From Dipteris shenzhenensis (taxonomy: Eukaryota; Polypodiophyta; Polypodiopsida; Gleicheniales): a stretch of 64,000 nucleotides of DNA. The stretch lies in NCBI GenBank assembly GCA_047967505.1, contig CM106539.1; one strand, given 5' to 3'. Shown in pieces: positions 1 through 11,757 of this stretch. Below the pieces are notes generated by a model. That model ran no database searches and was not told where the DNA came from. It was given only the letters and a program-made list of their open reading frames with translations. Position 1 is the stretch's first letter, and each line of letters opens with the position of its first letter. The translations under genes and the position numbers were made by a program.

Positions 1-40
1 TTTGGGGCACACTACCACTCCTGGGGAGTTATACACATAC

Positions 41-1302
41 ATGACAGGTACTCCGAACACCCCCCAGGAATCGGCAGTACAGACTCCAAACCACCCCAAT
101 CCCCCACCAGCTACTGAGATTACCCTGGTGGAGTCGAGATAGCCCAACCGGCTATAGAGCTGAGCCCCTTCTCCCCCCCTGTGGTCAGGAGGCCCTTCTA
201 TCTCATAGAGCCACTGGCGTACTCCCGTGCAGTCAAGAGTCACTTCTCCAGCTACGAGTGGTCAACATACTCTCGTGTAGTCGAGAGTCACTTCTCCAAC
301 TATGAGTGGTCAGCGTACTAGCTCGACATGACAAGGCCACAAGCGTAATAGTAGGGAGAGCGATGGGGGATGCATGGCACAATGCTTTGGGAGGGGTAAT
401 GGTGGGGGCAGGGATGATTCAGATGATGCAGATGTGCCAGAGGGTGATGCTACGATCTTCTATGACATCACATAGACAGGAGGCATCTTGATGGATGCAT
501 GGGGGAAGGACATCATGGCCAAGTTCATGCGCTTTGTAATTGCTAACAACTACATAGATTGCCTTATTCACTACAAAGACCAGCCAAAAAAGTTGGCTTA
601 TGAGACCCTCGCTGTTGTTCGCTCTAGGTATCCCAATCCCCCCAATGTTTAGCTCACAGATAAATGGGCCAAGTCAAAGATTGTTATGATACTTGCCAGG
701 AGAGAGGGAGGTCAACCACCAAGGGGCTAGCCCCACACCACTCACAAGCGTGAGTGGAAGAAAGCAATGAAGGCAGTGAAGGCGACGAACCCCAGTCTGC
801 AGCACGTGGAGGCACGAAGGATCCAAATGGAGCAATATGGAAACATGCATTTTGGAGCAGGGGGTATTGAATCATGGGAGGCCCGATTTGTAAGTATCGA
901 TCTCAAATTATATTGTGTTTATGTGGTTTATAGGAGGTTGTTTCTTTATACTAACCCCTCCACAAATTGTGTCATCTTGTAGCTTGATATCGTGGGTAGA
1001 TATCCTACTCCTGTCGAGATAGCCTACCACCACCACCATCGCAAATGAGATACATGGAGGCACTTCTATGATGACACGTTGATTACTGAGGAGTAGTATA
1101 TCCGGGCTACTGAAGCGCCCTCCGAGGTATTTAAAAGTAATTAAATAATGTCAATATTGTAAATAAAGATTTGATTTTTCATACATGGATACATGTCCCT
1201 CGTTTACAGGGCCCCATGGCTGATTAGGAGAAAGAAGATGAGGAAGAAGGGAGCGAAGAAGGGAGCAAAGAAGGGAACGAGGACACAGAGAACTTAGAGT
1301 AG
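41..1302 (+). pseudogene. TNPA/Transposase_24-like gene of CACTA-1, decayed
   Basis: Reading from ATG 41 gives a start MTGTPNTPQESAVQTP that parallels the partner gene in CACTA-2 (start near 22516 on the minus strand). Matching blocks follow: an acidic stretch, a block ending SRYPNPPNV, the block EWKKAMKAVKATNPSLQHVE and a block beginning VGRYPTPVEIAYHHHH. In plant CACTA elements this second gene encodes a DNA-binding partner of the transposase (known for En/Spm TnpA) that recognises subterminal repeats; that role is inferred here. Several in-frame stops and frame changes are visible (for example after VESR and after PNPPNV), so it is not functional as written. The tail is rich in Glu and Lys. 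Confidence 0.7.
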
Positions 1303-1749
1303 TTGTAGAAGTAGTGCTAGCTACTCTTTTTTGTACTTGAAGCCATCGGCTTGGCTTCGTGCCTCTCTTGTATATACACTCCTCTTATTTTTGTACTTGA
1401 AGCCATAGGACATGGCTTGGCTTCATGCTATATGTACATACAAGCACATTTTGGGCTGTGAATTAATATACACTCCTATTATGTTTTTGGCTTTCAATTT
1501 CCTTGTGCAACGTTCTATCAACAATGAATGCCTTGTGAACTAAACGTTTTGGAGTTGTGATTTTTTATTCGGAATTGTAATGGTTGGCTATAGACATGCT
1601 TGGAATTGTGCTAATTAAAATGCGGCTGGCTGTAAGAATTGAATTGCACAATGTGGAAATGGGATTCTTGTAACCACATAGCATACATAATATACACATC
1701 ATTCTGTTCAACCACACAAAATTTTGCTTTTATTAAAAAAAAGATTTTG

Positions 1750-1985
1750 TAGAGTGTTTATAAGCACGTCTATGTATGCGTCTCTCTATTTTTAAAATTT
1801 CTACAGAGCATCTAAAAGTGCATCTATAGGCACGTCTATCTGTTATATAGACACGGTTATAGACACGCAAATAGATGCACAAATAGATGCATAAATAGAC
1901 ACACAAATAGAAGCGCACATAAGTTTTTTTAAAAGTTAAGGAAGCGCATCTGTGTGCATGTCTGTGAGTGCTTCGTCTTGTTGTG
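1750..1985. repeat. Subterminal repeat array and terminal inverted repeat of CACTA-1
   Basis: The stretch is built from short variants of TAGACGC and GCATCTA in both orientations, for example around 1816-1925, and ends in the TIR. Such arrays are the usual binding sites for the TNPA-type protein in En/Spm elements. The same motif fills both ends of CACTA-2. Confidence 0.75.
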
Positions 1986-3377
1986 ATGCACAAACTTATA
2001 GTTACTCTAGTTTTGTTCACTAGAGGAGTTGCTACAAGGTTGTGATAATATTTTCAAGGCTAGGGCTTCCAAATGAGGCATGGATGCTCCACACTCTTCC
2101 CACCATCTCAATGCTAACATAGCTTTCACTAATTTCTTGATTTTGGGATCTAGGCAAACAACCCTTCTCTATTTTGAAAAGTAGAGAGTTCCTTAATAGC
2201 AGCAACCGAGACATACACATTCCTATCCTCAAAGAAGAATCCAAGAAGATCATGCCAAGACTGCATAATTTGTACATCCATCTTTGTATGATATTCCCAC
2301 CATTGCGGATCTCTTTTATGACCGGCAAAGTGAAGAGAGTTGTGGGCTTGGTTCCATCATTTTCACACGATCTTTTGCAATAGCATACATCAAGGCAAAT
2401 TGTAACCACCTTTACTAGGCCTTACATCTTTCTTCAAAACATCCCTCTTGGCAGCCCACCAGGCCATATAAGCACTTCCCATGCTTTGCCCTTTCACATC
2501 CAGCTTGTGGAATAACTTGCGAATTGTGAATCTAATAAGCTTCATTGCTTCCACTACATTAGATATTATCTTTCAAAATGCGAGACTATTACAAAGCATC
2601 TTCAATAGTTCGGTGTGGCTGCCACTTGAGTGTGGCTCTACTTTCCACTCTACAGCCTCTCCACCGAGCAACATTTCAGTTACAAGCCCCTATAGCTTCA
2701 GTAGATGCTCCATCATTATAATATACCAAGTAATTGCTTGTGGTTGAGGAAGTATAATACCACTTTTTGAGCCTCATCCACAATGGATTTAAAGAACTGG
2801 GTCTCAGGTGTTTTCTATCCCAGAATGAATCACTTGGATGAGCTTCTTGTGATAGAATCCCTAGGCATGGTAAACTTTGGCAAACCACACGAAATGGCAC
2901 AGCGTGGAGGGCTTGGAGTAGAATTGGTGGTTGATGGATGGAATAGTGCACTGCGACAGCAAGAAAACAAACACAGATAATAGAATTTGAGATCAAGAGA
3001 TAGGTCGAGGTAGTGGCACGAGCATGACGAATTTGAGATCGAGAGATCCAAGACAAGTTCAAGGCAGTGGCACGAGCATGACGAAGCCCAAATACTTGAT
3101 ATCTGTGATTTATTATTTTTCCAACCTTTTGACAATGCTCGGCAGTATCTATAATCACTTGCATGATATTGTCAAGGCCAACATCTTCAATAGCTCTACT
3201 TAGCTGCTCGGTAATAAATTCCCTAGTCTTGGCTTCACTAGTTGTATCAATCGATTGATGAAAGGCCTTGCCTTTGAAGGGTTTCACCCTCGTTTCTTTG
3301 GAGCCATGTTCTTCTCTATAAACACATATAAATAGTTCAGTAATGTGCAAAGGTTTTGCATTCATTTTATCACTCAT
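1986..3377 (-). pseudogene. hAT-superfamily transposase relic (DUF659 region to C-terminal dimerisation domain)
   Basis: Near 3290-3120 the minus strand encodes SIDTTSEAKTREFITEQLS and DNIMQVIIDTAEHCQKVGK, a recognisable DUF659-type block of hAT transposases. Further on lie a block around FWKIISNVVEAMKLIRFTIR and YMAWWAAKRDVLK. Near 2100-2010 is a hAT dimerisation motif, MPHLEALALKILSQPCSNSS, followed by SEQN. The blocks are in order but in different frames and separated by unrelated sequence, so the gene is dead. The dimerisation domain is cut at 1985/1986 by CACTA-1. A single 233-residue open frame (3377-2676) covers only part of this and should not be taken as an intact protein. Confidence 0.6.
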
Positions 3378-4818
3378 TAAGTTTTTTGTCTATGTTGTGA
3401 CATAAACAATGTGAGTGAAGGCTTGTCAAAATTTATAACTTATTTTATTGTTTGAATTCGTTTCTTATTTGTTCAAATAACATGAGTCAAGGCTCATCAA
3501 TAGTTATAAATTATCTTATTATCCATTTTTCATCCTAGTGTGGGTCAACTAGCCTAAGTGAGCCCACTACCGGCACTGGACACTTTTTAACAGGATAAAA
3601 AAACCTTACAAATTTGTTTGGAAGCTTTGTTTATCCTTCTACTTATCCCTTTTTCTTTTTATTAAGACTCCAAGTAGTCCTAGAATCTCGAGAACACAAA
3701 CTATATGTTGTAGATGAAAAGTTTTAATCAATTATACCTTACAGTAAATTAACAATACTACATGGAAATTAGAAGAATCCCACGCAATAATTTAAACTTT
3801 ACCGCAAAATATAAAACATGCCACATGGTAATTCATATACCGTGTGGTGTTTTCTCCATATTACCATGCGGTGTCTTGATTTACTGCATGGTAACCCGCT
3901 ATAGCTTGTCTTGGAAAAAAATCATTGATGGACTGGTTGAACTTGCTCTAAGGTCTTAAAAAAACGTTTTAAACATTTTAATTTGAGGATTTAAAATGGT
4001 CATTTTAAATCCCTCCCAAATCCATGTATATCGGTGGTCCTATTTTTAGGTTTGTCATGTTGCTAATAGATAGAAAATCTGGTGGTTGTAGCTTTTGAGT
4101 TGAGAATGTCAAAGTAGTCATGCTATGTAGATTGTCTAAAAGAAAGCATCCAATCTTACTATAAGAAAGAAAGGACATGTTCTATGGTTGTGAGTTCATG
4201 AAAAAGTTTAATATGAGAAACAAGCAGCTTGACAAGCTTGGAGACCTAAATAGAAAATTAGCCTTACACATTGGTAGCCACAAATAGCTACAAACTTTTC
4301 AAGGACTCAGCTAGAGAAACATAACTTTGTAGTGAAGCTATTTTCGATGATAGGAGAATATTTTTAAAGTAAATATGGTATACTATGACAAACAACTAGT
4401 CCATCATGTTCCCATCATGTTTGGATGTTTGAATTGAACAACAATTCTTCATGAACGATAATAAAAAAATTTGCAAAATCTAGACTATAAAAAGGTAGCT
4501 TTAGAAGAGGCATTAATTAAACAAAGCTATTAAGAAGTCAACATTTTTCAATATCTCAGCAAGGACAATAGTTTGCAAACAAGAAATGAAACAAGTTGGG
4601 AGCATAACTTTAAGAAAATAAGTATCTTTATTTGTTGGCTCAATTGTTCATATCACAACCTCTTTTCTTTATTACACGAGTTACACACATTGCAATCAAA
4701 TGACACATTGGATGCAAGTGGGTTAAGGGTTTCTAATTCTGAATCTCACCCATGCCTCCTTGTTTGTTTTGATGACTGCATGTGCCATCTTAGCTATTCC
4801 TTAGTAGACCCCCCAAGT
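3378..4818. other. Gene-free AT-rich stretch
   Basis: No coding region or structural RNA can be supported. At 3790-3900 there are several short copies of a motif close to ACCATGCGGTGT in both orientations, possibly the edge of an old DNA transposon. At 4768-4812 there is a piece repeated at 5316-5361 (GTGCCATCTTAG core). Confidence 0.5.
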
Positions 4819-5100
4819 GATGGGAACTAGGGAATTGGGTAGGTAGAATGATGATTTGATTCATTTCAATCAAACTCTATGTTAGAAACTTCAAGCTGAT
4901 GATTTTAAAACATGAAAGAAATGTAGCCGCAATAGTCATACATGGGCATAGAATTTTGAGAGAATGATGATGGGAACTAGGGAATCGGGTTGGTACAATG
5001 ATGATGTTCCATGGATTCATTTCTATCAAATTCTATGTTAGAAAATTTGAGCTGATGATTTAAAACATGGTAGAAATATAGTCAGATAGTCGTATTTGAG
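4819..5100. repeat. Two adjacent copies of a ~130-bp direct repeat
   Basis: Copy one begins GATGGGAACTAGGGAATTGG at 4819 and copy two begins with the same words at about 4969. Each continues with matching blocks GTAGAATGATGAT or GTACAATGATGAT, CTATGTTAGAAA, GCTGATGATTT and AACATG(A/G)(A/T)AGAAAT. A third copy lies at 6430-6570. No terminal inverted repeats or open reading frame were seen, so the class is unknown. Confidence 0.7.
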
Positions 5101-6429
5101 CATCAAATTCTATTCATTTACCCAAGGGATTCACTATGTAAAAACCCTATATAACATATATATTCAAGGGACCAGTATATAATGCAATCAAATGACCCAT
5201 ATTATATAGGTATTTCATCCTAATCCTTTATAACATTTTATTATCTTTTTCACTAAATTCCCATTTTCAAGACCCTTTTGTAAGTATAATTCTCTAGAGA
5301 TGTGTCATTTTGTCTAAGATGATTGCACGTGCCATCTTAGGTGTCCCTTAGTAGTTGCCCAAGAGATTTTAGTCCTTAATGAATGTAGATCAATCTTGCT
5401 TCTAATTTTGAATTGAGATGAATAAACTAAATGGATGTTGAGTTATAATTTCAATTCAAGTGCAACACTTCCTTGAAATTCTTAATTCAAGACTTCAAAT
5501 GCTAGAGCACAACCTTACCCATGGCTAGCAATCAATTCACAGAGAGAGAGAGAGCGCCACGCGGGACCTAGACCGTAGAGATTTTCTGTCTGTGATTGAG
5601 TTGGTACTACGTCGGTGCTGATGTAGAACGATGGTGATCGCAGACAAGGAACGCTGCACAATTTCCGTCTTCGCCCACGTTGTGGAAAAGGCCCGCCGCC
5701 CGACGGATTTATACTTGGTTACTTTGGTCCTTCGATGTTCGTGAAGTTGCGAAGCTTCAGACTTCACGTGGGCGAAACTTGAAAGGCCCGATCCCCTGAG
5801 TCCTGGTTATTTTACTTCTTTTACCGTAGATTCTGCGATCTGAATTCTTCGCTAAGCAAGCTTTCAAACAAATTGAGGAGCTCAAATTCGAATGGACTGA
5901 GTTTGCGTGATGAATATAAGCATGCTGGATAATGCAGCATATGTTGGGCATATGTTCACCAAAAACCGTTTGGGTTTCCTGTGAGGTGAACCGTGAACTT
6001 GGAGGAAAAGAGATTTGGATGTCACAAACACTCAATGCACTTCTTTTGCATCTAAATTGTGTGAAAACCTCCCAAATTATGAACCCATTTTATGAGGGTT
6101 GAGGTTTTTAAGAAATTCAAAAAATATTTTGTGCTGACAGACAGCTTTCAAAATTGATACTGGGTAAAAGTTGGAAACGGCAGCGTCATGCATGCTGATT
6201 ATATGATACTGAGTAAAAAGTTGGAATCGGAACCAAGAAGAAGCAGCATCGATAGTATGAAACAGCGCGAATGATAGGTAAAAGCTGGAAACGGCACATC
6301 ATGCATTACGTCGCTGATCAACCTATCGACGTCAAACTTGACGAAGTTAGTCGCATTTCCCCATCTAGGGCGGCTCCTTAGAAAAGAAGCGGACAGCAAA
6401 CAGGAGAAATCACAGCCAATGCACATTGT
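5101..6429. other. Unassigned intergenic sequence
   Basis: No gene could be supported. The part from about 5530 to 6060 is less AT-rich than its surroundings and has two minus-strand open frames (5767-5537 and 6035-5757), but neither resembles a known protein. They could be remnants of an exon or chance frames. Confidence 0.4.
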
Positions 6430-6570
6430 CATGGGAACTAGGGAATCGCGTGGGTAGAATGATGATACTTGATCTATCAGTTTAGCAAATATGCTAGAAA
6501 TTTCGATGAGTCTTCTGTGCATTTGCGCTGATGGTTTAGAACATGGAAGAAATCTAGCCGCGATGGAAAC
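6430..6570. repeat. Third copy of the GGGAACTAGGGAAT repeat
   Basis: It starts TGGGAACTAGGGAATCG and shares the blocks GGTAGAATGATGAT, GCTAGAAATTTCGA, GCTGATGGTTTAGAACATG and AAGAAATCTAGCCGCGATGG with the pair at 4819-5100. It lies about 0.8 kb upstream of the YUCCA start. Between it and the start codon no further feature was recognised. Confidence 0.65.
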
Positions 6571-7331
6571 AGCTTCGATCGACTCCTGCTTCAAGGAGCA
6601 ATAATCTGATCAAAGTTCAAACCTTCTCGCGTGTCTATTTCGAGTGCGGCATGAGCCATACTCCCTGGCTGATGCTTATGCTTGGCTCTTTCTTATTCGC
6701 TCATGAATTCAAGCTCCCGCTCGCCTTCGCTGCTTCTTAAGTTCTTTGCCCCTACACTATTGCCCACTTGCATTTTCTCTACACAATACACCGCTGCTGC
6801 GCTGTCTTTATGTCCAAATCTTGGGCTCCCTGCCAAATATACCTCATCACTAAGCCTGTCGGGCATAACTCAAGACTCAACTCTCCTGTCAGGTCAGTTC
6901 TGACTCATGTAGAATGAAGTATATGTACAGTTGGTGTTGAATGTCTGCAACATTGAGCAACACTAGCTGCCCTCTCACGGACTGCTAAAATTGAGCAGCC
7001 TTCATCTTTATACGCGTAATACTTGCCTCCAGTACTCGTCAGGGTACTTCCAACTTCGGCTGTCGATGCTAACCAAAATACTTGTTATTGGATTTTCTGG
7101 GCCACTGTGCACGGGGAAAGCGATTGGCTTCAAAGCATCCTCAGTGTAGAAGTCGGGGCGCTCAAGTTTGAGTTGAGCAAAAAGCTGGTGTCCCAAGTAT
7201 TCCCATATACTTGAGCCTTAACGTTAGGTTATCTTTAGCGATGACGTCTTAGGCATTTAGCTCTTTCGTTTAATTCAGTACTGAGTATTCGTGCTTCTAA
7301 TCTATAGCCCGAATAATACTGCTCTCAAAAT

Positions 7332-9256
7332 ATGAACATCCAGAGTCCACACGCTGAATGGGTGGACGGGGCAATCATCGTCGGGGCGGGACCTTCAGGA
7401 ATGGCAACGGCAGCCTGCCTTAAAAAATGCAACGTTCCCTGCGTTATCCTTGAAAGGTCCGAATGCATAGCTTCCTTGTGGAAGAAACAGACACACGATA
7501 GCCTTTGTCTGCATATACCAAAGCAGTATTGTGAGCTTCCTCTAAAGCCATTTCCAGAGTGGTACCCGACCTTCCTATCTAGAAGTCAATTTGTAGGCTA
7601 CTTGGAGCATTACGCAGAGAAGTTCAATATCCAGCCGCATTTCAACGAAACTGTGCAGTTCGCGAAGTTCGAAGAGCAATGGAAGGCATGGCACGTAGGC
7701 ACTTGTCGTGCTAAATATGCCACCAGATGGCTGATAGTGGCATCCGGCGAGAATGCTGAAGTAGTTTTCCCGCAGCTGACTGGGATTTGCGACTTCCAAG
7801 CAACAGTCATCCATTCCAGTCAATATAAGAGCGGTGCTGAGTTTGCCAATAAGAAGGTTCTGATCGTCGGTGCTGGGAACTCTGGAATGGACATCGCTTT
7901 GGATCTCGCCAGAAGTGGAGCACGATCCTCCATAGCCGTCAGGAGCTCTGTAAGTCGAGCCCTTTTTCCTACGCTAATTACTCGGGTACGTGCAATCGTT
8001 GCAGCCCGCAAAGCTGTATTGTGCGCGCCGATGTGATATGTATCAGATATGTTGCAACTTGCGTTTACAGTTCGTGGGATGTCAGTTCTATTCGCCTACG
8101 TTGGTTGATGTGTAGAGCAGACCTGATTACTGTGCATGGGATCATTGGGAGTTTGGGACGCCGTATACTGTTCTACATTTGAAGAGGGCCAGCAGTTGCG
8201 TTGCTGCTGTACAATATGCTTGGGATTTGCCAGACATTTGATACTTGTGTAGCAAATTCCTACACCATGAGTCCCTCGTACCATGCCGATCTTTGTACAG
8301 CGTTAAGATTAAGACATGCAGTTTGATTTTTTTGTAAAAAGACATGTAGTTTGGTACTGTAGATTGATTGCTATTCTTTTACTACAAATCATAGTTGTAG
8401 TTTGGTACTGTAAATTGATTGCTATTCTTTTTCTACAAATCATAGTTGTAGTTGGCACCTCGCCGTCTGAGGTTGTAAGTCTTTAATCATATGATTATAT
8501 TACGCGACTTTTGAGCAGCTTCATGTTCTTCCGAGAGAGATGTTTGGAAGATCCACCTTCTCATTGGCTATGGAGCTTGCGAAAATTTTCCCTATCTGGC
8601 TCGTAGACTATCTCCTTGTCTTGTACACCCAGTTGAGACTCGGTGATACATCTGTATATGGACTACGAAGGCCGAAAGCTGGCCCTCTGGAGCTGAAGAA
8701 CAAAATGGGAAAGACACCTGTTCTTGATGTTGGAACGCTCTCAAGAATTAAGACTGGAGACATAAAGGTGAACTGTTCCCTTTTTGCATTGGCTTCGTTC
8801 TGCTATACATACCGAGGTGGATTTCGGCTTTCTCCAGCCTAGAGGACTAATGGTTTTCTCGGCAGGTTAGACCAGGAATCGAATTCTTCACTGCAACTGG
8901 GGCGCGCTTTATGGATGGCACAAGCGATAGCTATGATGCAGTGATTATGGCTACTGGTTACAAAAGTGTTGTGGGGACTTGGCTCATCGTAAGTAATCCA
9001 TCGATCTTGTGAGTCAAGTTATTTTCTTCTCTTATTCGGCACGTGTCAGTACGATTCGCGGCTACATGTGCAGGATGAGGACCGTTTCTTCAATGATCGA
9101 GGTTTGTCCGGGTCTTCTTGGAAGGGCCAACGAGGTCTTTATGCCGCTGGATTGTCTGAGAAAGGTTTATTTGGAGCTACGATGAACGCTCGACAGATAG
9201 CGGAGGACATAGCAGACGCATACCATCAAAGGCAATCGCACAAGGGTCCATCTTAA
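7332..9256 (+). CDS. YUC: YUCCA-type flavin-containing monooxygenase, 4 exons, about 390 residues
   Basis: YUCCA enzymes convert indole-3-pyruvate to indole-3-acetic acid using FAD, NADPH and O2, the last step of the main auxin route. Proposed exons are 7332-7949, 8519-8767, 8866-8988 and 9074-9256; all introns are GT-AG and in phase 0, giving 206+83+41+60 residues, normal for the family. The FAD site GAGPSG is at residues 18-23 and the NADPH site GAGNSG at 180-185. Exon 2 opens with [10 protein letters not shown], the usual YUCCA block. Exon 3 carries the ATGY motif (MATGYKS). Exon 4 has [20 protein letters not shown]. The FMO signature is [12 protein letters not shown] (155-166), with Ala where Gly is usual in FxGxxxH. 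The frame is open throughout, with no premature stop. No neighbour is functionally related. Promoter elements could not be assigned with confidence. Confidence 0.93.
8344..8449. repeat. 53-bp tandem duplication inside YUCCA intron 1
   Basis: Two head-to-tail copies begin GTAGTTTGGTACTGTA and end ACAAATCATAGTT. They differ by only a few bases and lie about 70 bp before the acceptor of exon 2. Confidence 0.8.
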
Positions 9257-9649
9257 CTCTGATAACTAGCGCACACGGCATGTAGCCCAGCATCACTATG
9301 CAGGTTTTTGTCACAAGAATCTTGTATTGATCCACGAAATGATAAGAGAATGAAGTAGTTTTGCACAGTTCAAGACAGCTAATTACATCCCATTTATCCC
9401 AGGCTGAGTTATAGCTTTTGCTCACTGTTTATGATTCTCTCAAAGAAACTACAGTGGAAACAAAATGCTTGCAAGGCTGAGTGCCTGGAAAAGTCACTCG
9501 CACGTATTGATATATTGATCGGGGTAAGTGTGGATAGCAAGCATATGCTTAACCTGAGGATCTCCTCAGATACGAAAGTGAAACACTGAACACACACACA
9601 TATTGCGTAAGTATCTAAGGAGTTGGAAAAAAGGGCCAATGCATATACG
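9257..9649. other. YUCCA 3' flank
   Basis: This stretch presumably contains the 3' untranslated region. No clear polyadenylation signal or second gene was recognised before the Copia relic begins. Confidence 0.4.
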
Positions 9650-11178
9650 GAAGGATTCAACCATCCTTGGATAAAGGCTTTGTAAACAGATCTGCTAACA
9701 TGTCAACAGTGGGACAGTATTGGAGAGTGAGTTGAGTCATCCTTTTGAACAAGGTCCCTGATGTATGATAGTGTATTTCTACGTGTTTACTCCGTTTAGG
9801 CTGCCATCCATTCTTATTGAGACATATACAAACATTGTTGTCACTGTACGGAGCGGTGGAGAGCTGAATTCCAAGTTCCTTTGTGAGATAAGTGAGCCAG
9901 ACATTGTCTTTAGCTACCGTTGCAGAAGGAGATGTCTGTCGAGAAGAGTACTATGGACTTTTGCTTGGTGCATGCCCATGAAATCGGGCTGCATACGGTG
10001 TGAAAACATACCCAAGTCCACCATATAGTCATGTTCGCCCACCCAATCAGAGTCACCATAGCTGAAGAAATCAATGAAGAGTGAATAGTAAGTAATACCA
10101 ATGGTGGTGGTACCTTTGAGATAGCGTAAGACTCGTCTCAGTTTTGTAGACCTATGTTTTGCATAACTTAGACTAACTTGGTGACGGTGGTAGAAATGTC
10201 TAGTCCTGTACATACCATGGCCTACATCAGAACCCACTAGGCTGTAACATGGAATGTGTGTCATATGAAGATATTTGTCTTCGATGCAGCCTGGAGGGAG
10301 ACATGTTTGTAGTCAATTTAATGATTGAGTTTACATGCATACTGATTGGTGTACAATTAGTCATATTCTACCTGTCAAGTATCATTTGGACATATGTTGC
10401 TGATGAAGCTAGGCCTTACCACACAAAGACGGTTTCGGTCGCCGAGGCAAAAGTGAATAGGACCAAAGTCAGTCATTGGACCGCAGTCTCCTTTTAAACA
10501 TGTCAAAGCGGTGTCTATTGTTGCACGCTAATTTTAAATCATCTACATATAATGCAACAATCAAAGAAAGAGATTCAGAGGTGCATACGTAGAGGTTGAG
10601 GTCACTATAGCAGTAATGAAAACTATGTTGAAAATCTTCATGTTCCCAAAACATGCGACCTATTTAAGCCATAGAGAGCTTTATTGAGGTGATAGACTTT
10701 GCCTTCTGGGTAAAGGGAAGTGGATCGTGGATCTTGAGTGGTGGATGCATGTACCTCGGGGGGAGGGGGGGTGCACCTTGTGTAGACCCTATATCACAAG
10801 TGCATTCAAGGCCTTTTTATAAAACCCCTTATCTATAAATTTATAATGAATAAAATACACCCTTTTTCTATTCAATCTCCGAAATCCTCCCTTTATATGA
10901 TACCCTTCAATATCTAGGAAAGGTGTAAAAAGGGGTTTTTAATACTTGTCTTCTTGAACCCACGTGATAATGCTTACATGTTTATGAGTGACCCCCCCAG
11001 GCAATTATAATTACTTCATTCAAGTGACCATGCAAGAAGGCAGTTTGCACATCCACTTGATGGATGTATAAGTCACTGATGGTGGCCCAGGCAAGTAAAA
11101 GACAGTTGGAAGATATTTGTATGATAGGTATGAATGTAACATTGAAGTCATTACCTTCTTTCTGAGTTAAACTATGAG
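9650..11178 (-). pseudogene. Copia retrotransposon relic (reverse transcriptase to RNase H), split by a MITE
   Basis: Reading on the minus strand, the order is: LLAWATISDLYIHQVDVQTA followed by FLHGHLNE (about 11140-11005, reverse transcriptase start), then the MITE, then GKVYHLNKALYGL (about 10715-10670), DLNLYV and LIVALYVDDLKLACNN (near 10600-10530), LRRVLRYLKGTTTIGITYYS (near 10140-10080), SYGDSDWVG, and RSKHVEIHYHTSGTLF to DMLADLFTKPLSKDG (9800-9655), the RNase H end. The YVDD active-site motif is preserved, but stops and frame changes are frequent. No LTRs were found. It is a dead fragment just downstream of YUCCA and on the opposite strand. Confidence 0.85.
10755..11000 (+). mobile_element. 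hAT-like MITE, copy 1 (diverged)
   Basis: It begins CTCGGGGGG with an extra G-rich insertion, contains the family marks CCCTATATCAC, GTGCATTCAAGGCC and CACGTGATAATG, and ends GAGTGACCCCCCCAG. It is clearly related to copies at 27195, 33302 and 39583 but more diverged. Flanks GCATGTAC and GCAATTAT agree at only five of eight positions, so its target duplication has decayed. It sits inside the Copia relic. Confidence 0.75.
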
Positions 11179-11182
11179 CAAT

Positions 11183-11310
11183 GAGTCAGGGAGGAATCAC
11201 AAGAGTTCAGGGAGGGCTTCGAGGAGTTAGGGAAGGGCTCATGGGAGTTAGGAATGGTCTCACATGAGTTAGAAGAGGGATCATGGGAGGTACTACAAGA
11301 GGGATTCGTT
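11183..11310. repeat. Imperfect minisatellite, GAGTTAGGGAGGG-type units
   Basis: Four to five degenerate units with the core GGGAGTTAGG and TCATGGGAG follow one another. No coding role is apparent. Confidence 0.5.
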
Positions 11311-11709
11311 GAGAAGGAGGGATTCATTAGGGGAGAAATGGGGTCTCAAAAGGGCCTCCAAATAGTGTTTCCTAATTTCAAGGACCTACTACAAAGAGCC
11401 CCTATTGATTGTTCCCCTTACAGTAGGGACCACCCAAACCATCCCCCCCCCTTAACCCATGCCTAACCCTCCTTCCATGTACACCTTCCCCAAATCAGCC
11501 CCAAATGGCATTTAAGAGGAGTTGGGCCCTTTTGGGTGACTTTTGATCCCCCCCCCTCTCTCTAGCTGGTGGTCTACCCTCTTTCTCTTGTCTAGACTCT
11601 TTTTTCCTTCATTTTTTGAATATGGGGTTTTCCTCTCTTGCAGCAAACCTCTGCCCCCTCTTGCTCTGGGCCGTCCTCCTCTACTCATTTCGGCTACAAC
11701 TCCTCCTCC

Positions 11710-11710
<1 letters not shown>

Positions 11711-11751
<41 letters not shown>
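11711..11751. repeat. (CT)n microsatellite
   Basis: About 20 uninterrupted CT units, then TGTCTCTGTCTC. Open frames across it are repeat artefacts. A short possible exon follows at 11818-11938 (ending EEHIIHMLDTLQ before a GT donor), of unknown identity. Confidence 0.85.

Positions 11752-11757
<6 letters not shown>

Larger units (their letters stand above)
1..1985. mobile_element. CACTA-1, right-hand part of a CACTA (En/Spm-like) DNA transposon
   Basis: The right terminus reads GTGCTTCGTCTTGTTGTG and ends at 1985. It matches the reverse complement of the left end of CACTA-2 at 20586, so the two belong to one family. Inside are a decayed TNPA-like gene on the plus strand and a subterminal array of TAGACGC-type repeats. 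The TNP2 transposase gene would lie to the left of the window. Relative to CACTA-2 the element is inverted. It is inserted in a hAT transposase relic whose reading begins directly at 1986. The left end and the partner target duplication are outside the window. Confidence 0.85.
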
